A stretch of 64,000 nucleotides of DNA from Bradysia coprophila (Eukaryota > Arthropoda > Insecta > Diptera > Sciaridae), in assembly GCF_014529535.1 (NCBI RefSeq), contig NC_050737.1, positions 5,682,749 to 5,746,748 on the forward strand, read 5' to 3'. Below the pieces are notes generated by a model that worked only from the letters and a program-made list of their open reading frames with translations, was not told the origin of the DNA and made no database searches. The stretch's first letter is position 1. Every line of letters starts with the position of its first letter. Below, in pieces: positions 37,175 through 48,700 of the stretch. A program made the position numbers and the translations under genes.

Positions 37175-38229
37175 TGTCATCGGGCTGAATAAAGTAGAAT
37201 TTTCGACGACATCTGACAATTTAATTCAATCTGGGTCGACTAATTCCTTTTTAGCTTTTCAAGCTTAGCTTCTGTTGGGTCAAACTGCTCAATGCTACAA
37301 ATTAATTAACCAAAATGAATTTCATGGATAGAACAGATCTACCACCTAATAGCTGACTTGTTAGTTACGCCTACGAAATTTTGAGTCTTGACAAATTCTA
37401 GCTTTGGGTATTGTTCGAAAAATGATTATTTTAACGGCTTGGCTTACCAACTAACTACATGGAAATCGTGAAATATTTAGCATCTTCGGTTCACATATGG
37501 AATGCATGACCAACGTTACAATAGTTCCACTTTTTTTGTGGAACTAAAAAAAGTGAAACTATCTTCACGTTCCATATATGCAGCGTTACAATAGTTCCAC
37601 TTTCTAGATTTCAGAATGCTGAATATCTAGATTTTCTAGCCTAAAAAAGTGGAACTATTGAACACTGCATATATGGAACGTGAAGATAGTTTCACTTTTT
37701 CTAGTTTCACTTTTTTCAGCCAATTCCAAAGAGTGAAACTATCTTCACACTGCATATATGCAGAGTTACAATAGTTCCCCTTCTTTAGTTCCACTTTCTT
37801 TTTGAACGTGAAACTCTCTTCACCTTCCATATATGCAAGGTTACAATAGTTCCACTTTTCAATTTTCTTACAAGGTTCGGTTAGACTGAATAAGATTTGT
37901 CACGATTTGTACCAGTTTTTTCCCCACATTTCATTATTATAGTCGGTACTCGATGTATAGCAAACAATGTAAGACTGTAGTGTTAGGCGAGACGAATGTA
38001 TCAATTAGTTCGAACGGCTACGAGGTGGAATCCACACAATGCATTTTTCAGTTTTTCTCATTTATTTCGAAAACTTAGGATCGTACCGATTTTTGCGATC
38101 GTTGTTTTATGAAGCCCTCCTTTCCAAATCAATCTCACACAACCGTGTAGGCATAGTTAAGAATTACCTAGGATTTTTTGAAAATTGGAAAAAATGGTAC
38201 ATATTCGTACCAGTAAATGCCAAATCATT

Positions 38230-38510
38230 AACCCTTTTAGGCGCAAATTAATTGCTTAAGTTATCTTAGTATTTAACCTGACCTGAAAAAACCTGACCTG
38301 ATCCATCGTTGACCTGACATGACGAAATTTAAATAAACACAATTTCAAAATTAAGTAACATACAGCTAATTTAACCGAACAGGTCAGGTATTTCAAGTAA
38401 AAAATGAAGTAGATTGGGTTAGGTCAGGTTAGGACGACGATAACTCGGGTCGGGTAAAGTTTAAGTCAGGTTTTTAGTGAATTACCTGAACCTGACCTGA
38501 AGCTCTCCCC
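38230..38510. repeat. ACCTGA-rich tract inside the Mutator-like element
   Basis: It begins with AACCCTTTTAGGCGCAAATT, whose inverted copy is at about 39194-39222. It continues with irregular ACCTGACCTGA repeats. A matching reverse-complement tract (AGGTCAGGTTAGG) is at about 39236-39325. Confidence 0.6.
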
Positions 38511-38884
38511 ATAAAGGGGCATAAAGCATGTAAAATGAGTTTTTGTGATTGAACACACATATCCGAACTGAATTACTCAGAGACGGGCATATGCGGCCGA
38601 GAGGGTGACCGAAGCTGAATTTTCATATATAATTTTTAGGACGTAATCAAGTGTCCTTGCTTTGTTGTTAGAATGATTGAGTCATTTCTTTGTTTATATT
38701 GTTTGTATGTACGTTGTACGTCGTTTGTAACTCGTGATGAAAGCTGAATTTTTCATCACTAAAAACAAAATATAATTCTATTTTGACTTCGGAGTAAATC
38801 CAGATCTATTAACAAGATATTTCAACTATACAATAGTGGTCCTTCAGGAATCGTGTCCTTGATTCCTGTATCATGTATAAGAAA

Positions 38885-39118
38885 AGGAAGAGACTATTGG
38901 CACCGGGTGCCAATAGTTTCTTTATAATACTGTGGCTAATGGCACCGAGTGCCAATAGTGTCTCTATTATACTGCGGCTAATGGCACCAGGTGCCAATAG
39001 TCTCTTTATTATACTAATGCTAATCGCAACCGGTGCCATTAGCCACAGTATTATAAAGAGACTATTGGAACCCGGTGACATTAGCCACAGTATTACAAAA
39101 AGCCTATTGGCACCCGGA
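38885..39118. repeat. Central palindromic minisatellite
   Basis: Units of about 55 bp contain GGCACCGGGTGCCAATAG and TATAATACTGTGGCTAAT. Three are in direct orientation and two inverted. The open frames across them (repeating APGANSLFIILWLM) are a by-product of the repeat and not a gene. Confidence 0.75.
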
Positions 39119-41037
39119 AAAATTAAAATTTGAATAAAAAATCCGGTTATTTTGAAAATAAAACTTTACGAAATGTAACGTAAAGGCGGAAAACTCAAGC
39201 AATTAATTTGCGCCTAAAAGGTTTAAAACAGGTTTCGAGTCACTTCAGGTAAGGTCAGGTTAGGTAATCAAATTTCAGGTCGAATCAGGTTTCAGGTATT
39301 TCAGGACAGGTATCAGGTTGACCTGATCTATCCCGATGTTTAGTTTCTTTTTTGTTCTAGTTGTTTATTTTCTCCTCGCAGTTGTGACACTTTTCGTCCC
39401 AGTTTCCATTTTCTGTTCCCAATTGTGTCAGTTTTATTTTATTTGTCACATTCATCCTACGTTTGTACTTTGTAAACAAACCGAACTCAAAGAACAGTTC
39501 TACTTGGATCACAAGGGATGAAAGTAAAAAAAAATCAACCGTGTGCGAAGTTTGAAGCCCGTGCCGAAGGCAAAATCTTGGAAAATGTTAATTACAAAAA
39601 CTAAATCGCATACCTGCACTGACAAAAAAGATTTTCGAGGTGTACCTCGGATATGTATGATATACTACTGTATGCGTCGGGTCGGGCTACAATTCGAGAA
39701 ATTGTATAAAATCTAGCGTCCACTGCAGATATGTAAATTCAGATCAAAATATTGCTGTTAAACTTCCCAAAAACAAAAAATAAATTAGATGTACCAACAA
39801 ATATGTACATCAAAATGTCTTTTGCTTGGTATGAGGGCATGCGTATGGTACATTTACTAAGGCACCATAAGTAAACTAATCCGAATGTACGTACACTCTA
39901 CGTACAGCACGGTAATGTTTCTTTCAGTGTGTGCATGATGTCAGACGTCAAATAAATAAAATCAATTAAATACAAAATAAAAATCATCAGGATATATTAA
40001 AATTTCCAATATTGTTCCGTTTTGATTGTGATTTTGCCTTGTGTTTCATAATTTGATAAAAACAATCGAACACGACCGACGCAGCTCTTTTGCTTCTCGA
40101 TGGTCACTTTCCATACTACTTTAACAATTTTTATGTAAATTAATAAAAAGTGCAGCGAAGAAAAATCAAATTTTGTTTATGAATAGCGAAAGTTTTTGTA
40201 GACACAAATCTCGCTTCACTATTTTTACTTGCCAAAATTTATTTCGCTACTTACTCTAACCCAACCCTGCTGCTACCCTTTCCTTCCAAAAACCCCTCAT
40301 ACTTTTAACTCAATATGGGCATCCGTGCGAGGCACCATTTATTAGAAAAAATGTATTACCTCAATAGATTTTAAAGCGAACCTTGTAAGAAAATTGAAAA
40401 ATGGAACTATTGTAACCTTGCATATATGGAAGGTGAAGAGAGTTTCACGTTCAAAAAGAAAGTGGAACTAAAAAAGTGGAACTATTGTAACTCTGCATAT
40501 ATGCAGTGTGAAGATAGTTTCACTCTTTGGAATTGGCTGAAAAAAGTGAAACTAGAAAAAATGAAACCATCTTCACGTTCCATATATGCAGTGTTACAAT
40601 AGTTCCACTTTTTTAGGCTAGAAAATCTAGATATTCAGCATTCTGAAATCTAGAAAGTGGAAATATTGTAACGCTGCATATATGGAACGTGAAGATAGTT
40701 TCACTTTTTTTAGTTCCACAAAAAAGTGAAACTAAAAAAAGTGGAACTGTTGTAACGTTGGTGAATGCATGATCGATTTACTGAGAGTTCTGGAAATTCT
40801 TTATCCAATTCACCGACCCAAATATTGGATTGAAAAGCTGAAACTCTCTGAATTGTGAAGTTTATTCTGTAAACAAATATTCCAACACTTATTTCCAACC
40901 AACGCAGCTCTCATTCAGAATGACTTTTGTAATTTCAATCCTACGTTGATGAAACAAAGCCAACAGTCACTGCCATTCGAGATTACTTTGGAGTGAACAG
41001 TCAATGTGCGTTAAACAGGATATCAGTTTCTGCATGC

Positions 41038-41525
41038 TCATAATTTTGAAGTCAGCTTAACATTTCTGAAAAAGCAAATTTGATTAAAGAGATCGCAGTT
41101 TCGATGCATTAGCATATTTTTACAGAGGAAGTCCGTCATCGCATCGTTGGGAAGTGGCAGAAAGTAAGAATGCACCAACTCGTTAGAAATATCTTCTAGT
41201 CTTGATGGTTTCCACTTCGGTTTCTTGTCTTTATCGAGTATCATTGCTTGGAGGCCTAAGAATGATGAGTGGAAGTTGAATAAGGACACGGTTCCTCGTC
41301 CTGATTACGAATCGTTGAGAATTCAGTTGGAAATATAACAAACCTTCGATAAAGTCATTGTCATTCAAATGCCTCATGCATAAACGGTATTCCATCTGCA
41401 CACACTCTCCCCACGAAAGCCCAAGGTCCAGGGTTATTGCTCAAAACTTGAGTCTCTTTGAGTTGCCAACTCAGTGCCGTCTTCTTTTAATTTCTCAAAT
41501 ATTTCAACCATGACTGCTGCTTTCA
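41038..41525 (-). pseudogene. HIBCH-like pseudogene, unit A (3' exons)
   Basis: The last exon (41255-41038) reads LQAMILDKDKKPKWKPSRLE then DISNELVHSYFLPLPND, the C-terminal signature of 3-hydroxyisobutyryl-CoA hydrolase of valine catabolism. It is separated by an 88-bp intron (41256-41343) with GT-AG ends from an upstream exon reading MEYRLCMRHLNDNDFIEG. Further upstream VEIFEKLKEDGTE is visible before a stop and frameshift. The catalytic core exons are missing. Retained introns show it arose by genomic duplication and not retroposition. Confidence 0.8.
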
Positions 41526-41593
41526 GGTCTCGTACGATTCGATACTAAAAATGACGGAATTCTTCAACGAATGACATTCCCTCTCGCCAATTT

Positions 41594-41720
41594 TATATTA
41601 CCACGCTGAAAGATTTTCCGGTAGTAATATTCTCACTGTGCAGTGTAATATCGAGGAGACTTTCATAGTTTCCGAAGTCCAAGTCCACCTTACCAACGTC
41701 ATTCAATACGAATATCTTGT
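41594..41720 (-). pseudogene. CTP synthase exon relic, unit A
   Basis: After a TTTTTAG acceptor the frame reads [20 protein letters not shown] then [17 protein letters not shown]. This is the N-terminal synthase-domain segment of CTP synthase (family pattern [20 protein letters not shown]), which makes CTP from UTP. It stops soon after ITTGK. The next sequence in the same strand is HIBCH-derived, so this is a chimeric locus. Confidence 0.8.
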
Positions 41721-43079
41721 CTAAAAATGCAAAAAAAAATTATTATCGTCTTTGCTGTGGGTCTCAGCATTGGTTCAAATAAACAGATATTCCGCTTTCG
41801 CCTATAGATTTCTGGAAGACGATTTTTAGGAATTTGCGCATGGCTTTGTGTGGACCAGACGTGCATAGCATATTACTATTGAGAACAACATAATGGTCAC
41901 GTGTAGTTAGTTCTTATTTCTTCAGATAAGGTTGACCAACATTATCAGCAGACAATTCAGGTAGAGTTGACGTATAATCAGCTCTGTACTCGATTAATAA
42001 TTCATATAAGAGTTATACTTGTTCGGTTAGTTGTTCGAATTATACACAGATTTTTTAGGTGCACACAGCACAGCACACACAATGCCAGGACATTCGATAT
42101 TTTTAAAGTTTTTAACACGAATTGGCAACGGATCATTAGAATATCATATGAATTTATGAAGTTAGTTAAAATGTAACAAATTTTAAGTTAATTTTCCACT
42201 TGATTGATTTCAGATGATAGATTTCATTAAATGTTTCTTGCCTCAAATTTCTAAATTACATGTCGGCAATGTATTTTTCTGACTATCCAATTAAGTTGAT
42301 CGATAAATTTATTGCTTTTTGTTGACAGAAAACGAATGAATTATGACTGACTGTCTCTACGGATCCGAATTTTCAACTAAATAAAATGCTCATAGTTGCG
42401 GACGAGAAACTGTGGGAAAATGTCAGGATTTGCAATGTTTCTGTTGTCTGTTAACGAATGAAAGTTTTAGTGCGGGAGAGGACGCTTTCTCCGACAATAA
42501 AAAAAAATTTAAACGTTAAAAAAAAATGAAAGAAACTTAAAACGTTTGTACTGTTTCATCTACTTCTTTGTTGCTCAATCCACAACGCCTCATTTGAGTA
42601 GTAGGTAGGGTCGTTGATTAGTAATGCATTGGGCCCGAGTTCGATCCTAATGTCTATTTTTATTTTTTTTTTGATTTTACTTACTTCTTTTTATTTCACT
42701 ATTTCCGCTGATAGAAAAGTTCTTTAGACCCTGGAACCACATTTCCGTCATAAATACTACAACCTCCATGACAAGCCTTCTCTAAAAAAAACTTCCACAG
42801 AACAACAATGGAAGTTGCACCAACGACAGCTCTGACGATACTGATTCGGCTTTCGTCCAACACTTGTACGATCAAACTTCATCAGCTAAACAATAGTCCT
42901 CTTGTGTAGCCACTTAGATTGCATATGTGTCTGTCCACTCGCTCTAGCATTGGCAATAAATTTAGATACAAAAACTCGTTTTAAGCATTTCAATGTGTCC
43001 GTTTATTTTCAAGCATTTCAATGTGTCCGTTTATTTTCAATTATTTGTATAATGTGTTTCAGCTAAAACGTTGTTTCAT

Positions 43080-43353
43080 CACCTATCACCGTGGCGCAGG
43101 TGGTAGCACTCGGGATCGAAAGACTGCAGCGCACCCAAAAACAGCAGGTTCGATTCCCGGGGAAAAAGATTGGTTGAAAAGGGTTGTTCAACCGGTTGAT
43201 ACTGTACATTCAGCCCAAAACATCCGACAATTACCGTTCCGAAAGAAATTGTTCGTACTAAATACACTCTAAGTGTAAAGAAACACTATAAGTGTAAATA
43301 ATGTGATATGATATGTACATATCAACTGGGTCCGAGACCAATCTTTTTTTTTT
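43080..43353 (+). ncRNA. Candidate Pol III RNA / tRNA-headed SINE, unit B
   Basis: Same A box, B box, hairpin and T-run terminator (from 43344) as in unit A, with only a few substitutions. Confidence 0.55.
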
Positions 43354-44968
43354 GTTTTTGTTTTTTTTTTCACTTCGAGCAGATGCACAGCCCCATTCTC
43401 ATTGTCAGCTAAATAAAAAAAAACGAAAGGATTATTTGAGGAGTGGAACAAGACGAAAGAAATCTCTTAACACTATTGAAGCAATTTAGTACACGAATTA
43501 ACCTTCTAATAAGCTTTAGAGATAAACAATAGTTTCATTCAGTGGATAAGGCAGTCGATTGACACACAAATGAGTTTATAATTTTCGGATGAATCATTTG
43601 AAATTTCTGTTAATCAGAACTTATCGGTTAGAGAAATAGAAACGCAATTTCCTGCACTTTCCTAACGTTTTTGTTATCAAAGAAGCTATGAAAGTCGTTC
43701 AGTCGTTCAGACGTTCAATAGTTTATAGCTAAACGAGTGACTTTTCTTTTACATAGTATGTTCAACTAATGTAAAAATGCTTTACAAACCACCACTTGAC
43801 GCCGTACTCTAAAATACCAATTTTCCGAAATAATATATTGAAAATTCCCGTACGTTTCATACCTTGAGAGGCAGAGAAATATTTATTGAATTTTTGAAAT
43901 TTATGCTTGAGAAATAAGTCTGAAATGCCTGAAACATTTTCATTTTCTAGGAATACATATTCAAACTCATAAAGGCTTTCAAGTGGGTTCCGCAAAGTCG
44001 AAACACAAACGAAAAACCAAGCGAAAAAATTAACTTTTAGAGTTGCTAATTTAATATGTGATTTTTTTACGCTCGTCGGTCACTGAAATGATCTATACTT
44101 TTGTAAATATTTTCCTAATCGTTTGAGGTAAACTCTCAAATTTGATACTGAAAACGGTATTTGTACTGAAGGGAAATCTACCGAACTCAACACCAATTTT
44201 TCACTTTTAAATTTAGAGTTAAACTTACTTATTTCGCACGAAACCGATTTTTCCATGGTAAGGCTGTAGGTGATGGTATGAGCCACTATTAGACGACGAT
44301 GTTAATTTGTCCATAGTTTGTTACAGCCGGACACTCGACGTGCATTGTGCCCAACAAAATAGTGACTGATTTCAGTTTGTCTATTTTCCGACCTTATTAC
44401 CTCGCATTTGGATAATATCAGCTGCCATCGGTAAAAAAGGTTTTCAGGTAAAAAAGAACCATTTTTTTGGATAAATATTTTTGCTAAACCAAATGTTTCG
44501 TTAGACGGTATAACTTCATCTCCGTTTCGTTGAAAATGGGTTTTAAGTAAATCCTAAAACTTTATGGCCGCAGTTACAGATTTAAAACAAATAGTAGCCA
44601 CAGCGATTCATCAATATGGATTCTTCGAAAAAAAAAAAATCATATTTCCGTTCACAGTAAAGATACGAATGTGTTTGGCAATGTATACGGTAAATAACAA
44701 GTTCTCCACTACCTGATGTGAATATGTGAAGCCTGAAACTAAAATGATTTTTTAAAATATCATTCCTCTGATTCCGAATGATTTTTCTGAATTTACTCTT
44801 ATAATGAGGAAATTGACAAATAATAGTTTTATTGACTCGGTACTCAACGATTGAAGTATGTTACTCTCCCTGTTCATTCCTATAAAAAATGATTTTCACT
44901 TTAGTAGTGAGAAAGCTTCTAATTCATGAATTTCAGTAAAAAAAAAAGTTAGAACAAAAAATGGGTAC

Positions 44969-45045
44969 ATGGTGGACTCGAACCCCCGAGCTTCATAAAA
45001 CTGTGCTTGTAAGCTGACGCCCTACCATCTGAGCAAATGAGCCAC
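44969..45045 (-). tRNA. Degenerate tRNA-like sequence, unit B
   Basis: Copy of the unit A tRNA-like sequence with a single substitution in the variable region. Confidence 0.4.
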
Positions 45046-45633
45046 TGTCATCGGGCTGAATAAAGTAGAATTTTCGACGACATCTGACAATTTAATTCAA
45101 TCTGGGTCGACTAATTCCTTTTTAGCTTTTCAAGCTTAGCTTCTGTTGGGTCAAACTGCTCAATGCTACAAATTAATTAACCAAAATGAATTTCATGGAT
45201 AGAACAGATCTACCACCTAATAGCTGACTTGTTAGTTACGCCTACGAAATTTTGAGTCTTGACAAATTCTAGCTTTGGGTATTGTTCGAAAAATGATTAT
45301 TTTAACGGCTTGGCTTACCAACTAACTACATGGAAATCGTGAAATATTTAGCATCTTCGGTTCACATATGGAATGCAGTATCGATTTACTGAGAGTTCTG
45401 GAAATTCTTTATCCAATTCACCGACTCAAATATTGATTGAAAAGCTGAAACTCTCTGAATTGTGAAGTTTATTCTGTAAACAAATATTCCAACACCTATT
45501 TCCAACCAACGCAGCTCTTATTCATAATGACTTTTGTAATTTCAATGAAACAAAGCCAACAGTCACTGCCATTCGACATTACTTTGGAGTGAACAGTCAA
45601 TGTGCGTTAAACAGGATATCAGTTTCTGCATGC

Positions 45634-46125
45634 TCATAATTTTGAAGTCAGCTTAACATTTCTGAAAAAGCAAATTCGATTAAAGAGATCGCAGTTTCGA
45701 TGCATTTGCATATTTTTACATAGGAAGTCCGTCATCGTTGGGAAGTGGAAGAAAGTAAGAATGCACCAACTCGTCAGAAATATCTTCTAGTCTTGATGGT
45801 TTTCACTTCGGTTTTTTGTCTTTATCGAGTATCATTGCTTGGAGGCCTAAGAATGATGAGTGGAAGTTGAATAAGGACACGGTTCCTCGTCCTGATTACG
45901 AATCGTTGAGAATTCAGTAGAAAATATAACAAACCTTCGATAAAGTCATTGTCATTCAAATGCCTCATGCATAAACGGTATTCCATCTGCACACACTCTC
46001 CCCACGAAAGCCCAAGGTCCAGGGTTATTTCTCAAAATTTGAGTCTCTTTGAGTTGCCAACTCAGTGCCGTCTTCTTTTAATTTCTCAAAAATTTCAACC
46101 ATGGCTGCTGCTTTCTGGTTTCGTA
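45634..46125 (-). pseudogene. HIBCH-like pseudogene, unit B (3' exons)
   Basis: The same two 3' exons as in unit A. A 5-bp deletion in the last exon, within the stretch reading PLPNDAMT in unit A, shifts the frame. The central catalytic exons are absent. Confidence 0.75.
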
Positions 46126-46184
46126 CGATTCGATACTGAAAATGACGGAATTCTTCAACGAATGACATTTCTTATCGCCAATTT

Positions 46185-46311
46185 TATATTACCACGCTGA
46201 AAGATTTTCCGGTAGTAATATTCTCACTGTGCAGTGTAATATCGACGAAACTTTCATAGTTTCCGAAGTCCAAGTCCACCTTACCAACGTCATTCAATAC
46301 GAATATCTTGT
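46185..46311 (-). pseudogene. CTP synthase exon relic, unit B
   Basis: Same exon as unit A, beginning after TTTTTAG at 46311 and reading the NDVGKVDLD and ENITTGK blocks. It is truncated right after ITTGKSFS. Confidence 0.75.
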
Positions 46312-47331
46312 CTAAAAATGCAACAAAATCTTATTATCGTCTTTGCTGTGGGTCTCAGCATTGGTTCAAATAAACAGATATTCCGCTTTCGCTTATAGAT
46401 TTCTGGAAGACGATTTTTAGGAATTTGCGCATGGCTTTGTGTGGACCAGACGTGCATAGCATATTATTATTGCGAACAACATAATGGTCACGTGTAGTTA
46501 GTTCTCATTTCTTCAGATAAGGTTGACCGACTAACATCATCAGCAGACAATTCAGGTAGAGTTGACGTTTAATCAGCTCTGTGCTCGATTAATAATTCAT
46601 ATAAGAGTTATACTTGTTCGGTTAGTTGTTCGAATTATACACAGATTTTTTAGGTGCACACAGCACAGCACACACAATGCCAGGAAAATCGGTATTTTTA
46701 ACGTTTTTAACACAAATTGGCAAAGGACCATTAGAATATCATATGAATTTATGGAGTTAGTTAAAATGTAACAAATTTTAAGTTAATTTTCCGATTGATT
46801 TCAGATGATAGATTTCATTAAATGTTTCTTGCCTCAAACTAAATTACATGTCGGCAATGTGTTTTTCTAGACTATCCAATTAAGTTGATCGATAAATTTA
46901 TTGCTTTTTGTTGACAGAAAACGAATGAATTATGACTGACTGTCTCTACGGATCCGAAAATTCAACTAAATAAAATGCTCATAGTTGCGGACGAGAAACT
47001 GTGGGAAAATGTCAGGATTTGCAATGTTTCTGTTGTCTGTTAACGAATGGAAGAAACTTAAAACGTTTGTACTGTTTCATCTACTTCTTTGTTGCTCAAT
47101 CCACAACGCCTCATTTGAGTAGTAGGTAGGTTCGTTCATTAGTAATGCATTGGGCCCGAGTTCGATCCCAATGTCTATTTTGATTTTTTTTTTGATTTTA
47201 CTTACTTCTTTTTATTTCACTATTTTCGCTGATAGAAAAGTTCTTTAGACCCTGGAACAACATTTCCGTCATAAATTCGTCAACCTTCTTGGCAATTCAA
47301 CCTTTAAAAAAAAATCTTCCACAGAGCAAAA

Positions 47332-47421
47332 ATGAAAGTTGTATTAACGACAGCTCTGACGATACTGATTTGGATTTTCGTCCAACACTTGTGCGATCAA
47401 ACTTCATCACCTAAACAATAG
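47332..47421 (+). CDS. 29-residue signal-peptide-like micro-ORF, unit C
   Basis: MKVVLTTALTILIWIFVQHL followed by CDQTSSPKQ and a stop. A hydrophobic core after a lysine resembles a secretion signal with a cysteine near the cleavage point. The same frame is intact in unit D but broken in A, B and E. It may be a remnant first exon rather than a complete gene. Confidence 0.3.
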   Translation: MKVVLTTALTILIWIFVQHLCDQTSSPKQ

Positions 47422-47576
47422 TTCTCTTGTGTAGCTACTTAGATTGCGTATGTGTGCTGTCCACTCGCTCTAGCATTGGCAATAGATTAAGATATGAAAA
47501 CTCGTTTTGTGTTTCAATGTGTCCGTTTATTTTCAATCATTTGTATAATGTGTTTCAGCTAAAACGTTGTTTCATC

Positions 47577-47851
47577 ACCTATCACCGTGGCGCAGGTGGT
47601 AGCACTCGGGATCGAAAGACTGCAGCGCACCCAAAGACAGCAGGTTCGATTCCCGGGGAAAAAGATTGGTTGAAAAGGGTTGTTCAACCGGTTGATACTG
47701 TACATTCAGCCCAAAATCGCCGACATCAATTACCGTTCCACAAGAAATTGATCGTACTAAATACACTCTAAGTGTAAAGAAACACTATAAGTGTAAATAA
47801 TGTGATATGATATGTACATATCAACTGGGTCCGAGACCAATCTTTTTTTTT
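47577..47851 (+). ncRNA. Candidate Pol III RNA / tRNA-headed SINE, unit C
   Basis: Promoter boxes intact. The middle segment differs from A/B by a small insertion (AATCGCCGACATCAATTACC). The T run begins at 47843. Confidence 0.55.
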
Positions 47852-48100
47852 GTTTTTTTTTTAATTTTTTTTATCGCTTCCAGCAGATGCACAGCCCCAT
47901 TTTCATTCTCATCTAAATAAAAAAAAACGAAATTAGAGGATTATTTGAGGAGCAAAACAAGACGAGTACAGCTATTAATACTAGAAAATAAACATGGTAC
48001 GCAAGTTAACCTTCTAATAAGTTTTAGAGAAAAAAAAATTGTTGCACTCAGTGGATAAGGTAATCGATTGACACACAAATTTTCAGTTTCTATTTTACAC

Positions 48101-48700
48101 ACGTCGACTTAATAGCGCAGTGTGTAAGTCGTTAGCCTCACACTGAATTATTGTGCTGAAAGTTCGTAAGTTCGAAATCGCTGACACATTAATAAAAAAA
48201 TTATTAATGCTATGTGATATACGAATCCAACGAGCGAATACATCAGACACCAATCGCCATCTATCAGCAAATGGTGGGAACAAAAAGCTCTTCAGTCAGC
48301 AGTCAGCAAGCGATTTAGTAAGGTGCTTGGCTACGTCGTAGAAGACATTCTCATAGAATTTCTGGTCGGTATTATCATGGGAAAAGCTCTTCAATCAGCA
48401 ATCAAGCAAGCGATATAGTAAGGTGCTTGGCTATGTCGTTGAAGAGAATGTTCTCAAGGTCTGGGTTGCTGAAATACAGATGTCGCAGTGAACGATGCTA
48501 CCATCATCAAAATGAGATCCAATCAATGGAATGGAAAAACTCACACACGTTCGGCTGGTTGTCTCTAACAGAGAGACAGTTGGTAACATTTGTCATCAAT
48601 AGTAATAAATTAACATATAAGTTAAGATTGTACTATAGCATACCAATAAAGGTGTCAAAAACATGGTTTCATGCCATGTTTTTTTAAAAAAAAAAAAAAA
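48101..48700 (+). mobile_element. 600-bp tRNA-headed SINE in unit C
   Basis: The head has an A-box-like TAGCGCAGTGTG and a B-box-like AGTTCGAAATC, and the tail is a 15-A run. A perfect 9-bp target duplication ATTTTACAC flanks it (48092-48100, 48701-48709). Unit D keeps the empty site (ATTTTACAC at 53660-53668). The interior contains a direct duplication of about 125 bp, recognised by two copies of AGTAAGGTGCTTGGCTA (about 48318 and 48418). AATAAAGG lies shortly before the tail. Confidence 0.8.

Larger units (their letters stand above)
37509..40762. mobile_element. 3254-bp Mutator-like / foldback element in unit A
   Basis: The ends ACCAACGTTACAATAG and CTGTTGTAACGTTGGT are inverted complements. 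The arms run about 371 bp (37509-37879) and 386 bp (40377-40762). Each holds several inverted repeats of AGTTCCACTTT and TTCCATATATGCA blocks. A perfect 9-bp duplication GAATGCATG (37500-37508, 40763-40771) flanks it, the size typical of Mutator superfamily elements. Unit B holds the unoccupied site near 45371, so insertion came after the A/B duplication or was lost cleanly. No transposase is readable, so the element is non-autonomous. The interior has CCTGA-rich tracts and a central palindromic satellite. Confidence 0.85.
34518..42289. repeat. Tandem array unit A
   Basis: First unit of a five-copy head-to-tail array. It is about 4.5 kb once the 3.25-kb element at 37509-40762 is removed. The order along the plus strand is: a tRNA-like relic with a GAGTTCGATC box (34757-34830), a broken signal-peptide-like micro-ORF (about 34995), the Pol III-type cassette, an initiator with a short minus-strand exon (TCAGT 36500-36496, ATG 36387), a minus-strand tRNA-like sequence, HIBCH exon relics and a CTP synthase exon relic. 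It is closely similar to unit B (offset about 4.6 kb without the insertion). Edges are approximate. Confidence 0.85.
42290..46879. repeat. Tandem array unit B
   Basis: Second unit, about 4.6 kb, with the same order as unit A and only scattered substitutions and small indels from it. It lacks the Mutator-like insertion and keeps the unoccupied target near 45371. The initiator is at 44369-44365 and the short exon ATG at 44256. The micro-ORF at 42808 is frameshifted. Confidence 0.85.

Noticed and set aside
38885-39118. Possible CRISPR-like array of spaced repeats
   Set aside because: Repeats are partly inverted and the spacers are themselves repetitive. The genome is eukaryotic.
38809-39133. 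Repetitive ORFs on both strands (APGANSLFIILWLM-type)
   Set aside because: They arise from a palindromic 55-bp minisatellite without stops and read similarly on both strands, so they are not evidence of a gene.
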